Shown: piece by piece, positions 61,975 to 64,000 of the stretch | Numbering within the stretch: the first letter of the stretch is position 1 | Layout of the letters: the number at the start of each line of letters is the position of its first letter | Assembly: GCA_025602905.1 (NCBI GenBank) | Contig: JAHLKI010000029.1 | Span: 287,378 to 351,377 of the forward strand | Source of the DNA: Phlyctochytrium arcticum | Lineage: Eukaryota; Chytridiomycota; Chytridiomycetes; Chytridiales; Chytridiaceae | Reading direction: 5' to 3' | DNA: 64,000 nucleotides | Notes under the pieces: model-generated | The model's database searches: none | What the model was told of the DNA's origin: nothing | The model's input: the letters and a program-made list of their open reading frames with translations, nothing else | Translations under genes and position numbers: made by a program

Positions 61975-62096
61975 GTCGGAGTTTCAACGCGCAACCCCTT
62001 CGGTGGCTGTGAAAGCTCTATGTTTCCTGGACAACTACTTGTAACCCTAAGGGGGGTAGCAAATTTAGCAAAAAGCCCATGCAAATTTAGGACCTC
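61975..62096 (-). repeat. MULE right terminal inverted repeat
   Basis: Exact reverse complement of the left arm apart from that arm's 15-nt insertion. It begins about 130 bp after the transposase stop codon. Confidence 0.9.
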
Positions 62097-62432
62097 CCCC
62101 AAATCTCCACCACCAAAATCCTATTTCTCCACCCCCTGACTCATACCTGCCTCTCACAAAGTGTTTGCACAGCCACTCGTCCTCACCTCTTTTGTGACAG
62201 CTTTTGTGAACCTGCTTGTGAACAGCTTCTGAAGCAGCTTGTGAACAAACTTGTGAGGAAGCTCATAGAGACAGGACCCTTGTGGGAACTTTTGATGAGG
62301 TCGACAGACGATCTCATGTAATAGCGGAAGACATGTATATTGGAAAGATAAAACGGACTTTATGTGATAGCAAACAACAAATTTATAAGATAGGCAAGAT
62401 CTTGGAAGAAGAGTGAAAATTTGAACCGATAA
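62097..62432. other. Flank between two MULEs
   Basis: Contains a degenerate direct repeat of a CTTGTGAAC unit (about 62190-62260). It lies 3' of the second (minus-strand) MULE gene and may include that element's terminal region, but no inverted repeat partner is in the window. Confidence 0.5.
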
Positions 62433-63780
62433 TTACTTTCTCAATGGGCATTTCCAATAAGTCTGGGAGGCCGAACCGCAGCCACTACATTTCCTTACGG
62501 CTCGGACTATGGGTAGTGGAACTAGGGGCAGTGATGTCTCCGGTGAACTACCGGGGGTTGCAGTCTCCAAAGCCGCGGCTGGGCTGGTCATGTCCGTGTC
62601 GGAGAGGAAATCATCCGAGTACACTTGGGTTTCTAAAAAGGCAATAGGGCACTGCGAACGGTCATGCCCGCGCTCGTGACACACCCCACATTGCTGCTGA
62701 CTCGCAAGCAATTGGCTTTCAGCAATTTCTGCCGTTGTCTTCGCGCGTTTGTTCCCACGCTTATGCGTGTTTTTCACAAAGCGACCAAGAGCCGGCTCGC
62801 GCACCTCCGAACCTGCGGCAACCGGCGGCAGATGCCATCTTTCAATGAAGTCACTCATTTTCAGTCCACGATCCTGCTTCTGCATCTCCAATATTTCATG
62901 CGCACACGGCACACCCATGACAGTTCTATGCCATGAGGTACAGGGTTTCAGAACCAATGACCCTTCACTTAAAATAGTGTTAGGATCGTTTGCTTTGACA
63001 ATTCTGTCAGCCTTGATCCGCTCTTTATCCACCATGTGAAGGATATGTAAAGGGAGTCGCTTGTTGACATCCGCATAGAAAGGCTTAATCATGACAGTTG
63101 GTTTCGCTCGCTTCTTGCTCTTTTTCTTTGGTTGGGATCGTCTTGAAGGAGAAAGCGATGTTGAATAAGGGCATCAGAGGTCGCTTCGGTTCGGTAATTG
63201 GCCATCTGTGCGGCGCATTTGTCTCTGATGGTTGTATAGAGGGTGTAGATGGTGGCATTAGCAGAACCATCATCTTTGATGGCATTCCAGTGCGCTCCTT
63301 CCACACGAGAAGTCACAGTGGTATTCAAGTGCTGATGCTTGTCGATATAAATGCTGGACCAGTGTTGACGGAGCGGGAGCTTATTTTTTTCCAAATAGGC
63401 AATTGTTGCCTTATCCACGTCTCTCTCCATCTGTTCCCAAAGTTCCTTGAACTCTTCTTCGGTGGTAGCATTTTCCAGTTCCTCCCAGGCCCTATAACAA
63501 AAGATTAGAACTATCCCTAGGTACCGGTGTGAGAATTACAAAGCGCAGTAAAACTCACTCTTTGAAGATGGCAAATGCTTCTGCATCATGCTTTTTGTCA
63601 GCGTCAACAAAGTTCTTTTGGCAATTCTTTTTAATGTTTTGCCATAAATGCCATCCGCAAAGTATGATTTTTGTGTTGGGCCACCGACTCTTCACAGCTC
63701 CAACAAACGCAGTATCGCAATCGATGACAACGACGGCTGGGGCTTTCGGGATGTGATAGTGCATGAACCATCCCATAGTA
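62433..63780 (-). pseudogene. Second FAR1-type MULE transposase, truncated and frame-shifted
   Basis: The minus strand encodes 'KAPAVVVIDCDTAFVGAVKS' (second catalytic Asp), 'IILCGWHLWQNIKKN', then after an intron (about 63491-63556) 'ELWEQMERDVDKATIAYLEK', 'TSRVEGAHWNAIKDDGSANA', 'KADRIVKANDP', 'VPCAHEILEM', and two zinc knuckles 'CGVCHERGHDRSQC' and 'CSGCGSASQTYWKC'. It is a different subfamily from the intact MULE (similar order, clearly diverged residues). A one-base frame change lies near 63090-63130. The N-terminal half, including the first catalytic Asp, is missing: similarity stops at the palindrome centred on 63781. Inactive. Confidence 0.88.
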
Positions 63781-63810
63781 TATACTATGGGATGGTTCAT
63801 GCACTATCAC
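63753..63810. repeat. 58-bp perfect palindrome
   Basis: Two 29-bp arms (63753-63781 and 63782-63810) are exact reverse complements with no spacer. The left arm is MULE coding sequence ('GWFMHYHIP' region); the right arm is its inverted copy. It marks the point where MULE similarity ends. Confidence 0.95.
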
Positions 63811-64000
63811 AGGGGGGGATTCCAACTATGCCCCAACTATGATTCCAACTATGCCCCAACTATGCGGCAACTATGATTCCAACTATGTGACCTTATTATA
63901 AGGTTGCCTCCATCGAACATCGAGCCATCTTACACATCATGAATCATCCCTCTCCATCTTTCATCGAGTCGTTCCGCATTTGTCACGGGAAGGGACTTCC
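63811..64000. repeat. Short tandem repeats of an ACTATG unit
   Basis: From 63815 to about 63890 the unit TTCCAACTATGCCCCAACTATG recurs with variation (ATTCCAACTATG / CCCCAACTATG / CGGCAACTATG). It directly follows the palindrome, whose arms share the ACTATG/CATAGT core. The remaining sequence to the window edge shows no gene. Confidence 0.75.

Larger units (their letters stand above)
57078..62096 (+). mobile_element. FAR1-type Mutator-like element (MULE), interrupted
   Basis: A DNA transposon bounded by long terminal inverted repeats (57078-57214 and 61975-62096). Apart from a 15-nt insertion in the left arm (about 57094-57108) the two arms are identical over 122 bp by eye, which points to recent activity. 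The element carries a two-part plus-strand transposase gene. A complete PIF/Harbinger element (57420-59218) is inserted in the first part. Without it the MULE is about 3.2 kb. The end sequence begins GAGGTCCTAAATTTGC. I did not find a convincing target-site duplication. Confidence 0.88.

Noticed and set aside
57060..62110. Target-site duplication of the MULE
   Set aside because: The 8-10 bp outside the two terminal repeats do not match in any offset I tried; the flank may have changed.

Overview
This looks like nuclear DNA of a zoosporic (chytrid-type) fungus. Genes are compact and carry many short introns (about 50-70 nt, GT...AG). The gene set mixes fungal housekeeping proteins with flagellum and centrosome proteins that Dikarya have lost: CFAP58, AXDND1, LRRC45, the augmin subunit HAUS6 and the gamma-tubulin ring protein GCP2. 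The species cannot be fixed from the sequence alone.

Layout. (1) 1-6.2 kb: no recognisable family; two related, frame-broken copies of an unknown gene and an ORF with a 141-bp internal tandem duplication. (2) 6.3-21.1 kb: secreted GH15 glucoamylase, PP1 catalytic subunit, a decayed MULE fragment, a mitoferrin-type carrier, histone H2B, the 2-oxoglutarate dehydrogenase E2 subunit, a small unknown gene and a Cdh1/Fzr1 APC/C activator. (3) 21.1-28.8 kb: two lineage-specific ORFs with broken frames, LRRC45 and LSm2. (4) 28.8-49.1 kb: the gene-dense core, with HAUS6 and GCP2 head to head across 35 bp, mS41, a VPS9-domain Rab5 GEF, DAHP synthase, AXDND1, a neurochondrin-like protein, an OXLD1-like mitochondrial protein and CFAP58. 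(5) 49.1-64 kb: mobile and relic DNA. It holds a broken Fanzor (eukaryotic TnpB-like RNA-guided nuclease), a tRNA-Arg(CCT) with a duplicated 5' end, a broken unknown zinc-motif protein that may be transposon-derived, a FAR1-type MULE with 122-bp matching terminal inverted repeats interrupted by a complete PIF/Harbinger element, and a second truncated MULE that ends at a 58-bp perfect palindrome.

How the parts work together. Augmin (HAUS6) recruits gamma-tubulin ring complexes (GCP2) to spindle microtubules. LRRC45 acts at the centriole linker and cilium base, and AXDND1 and CFAP58 act in the axoneme, so about a quarter of the confident genes serve microtubules, basal bodies or the flagellum. 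The most notable signals are the Fanzor relic, the HAUS6-GCP2 divergent pair, and the nested transposons whose original target reading frame can still be read exactly.

Limits: exon joins come from reading splice sites and protein conservation by eye. Frameshifts occur almost only in lineage-specific or mobile ORFs, while conserved genes read cleanly. That favours real decay, but single-base assembly errors at homopolymers cannot be excluded.
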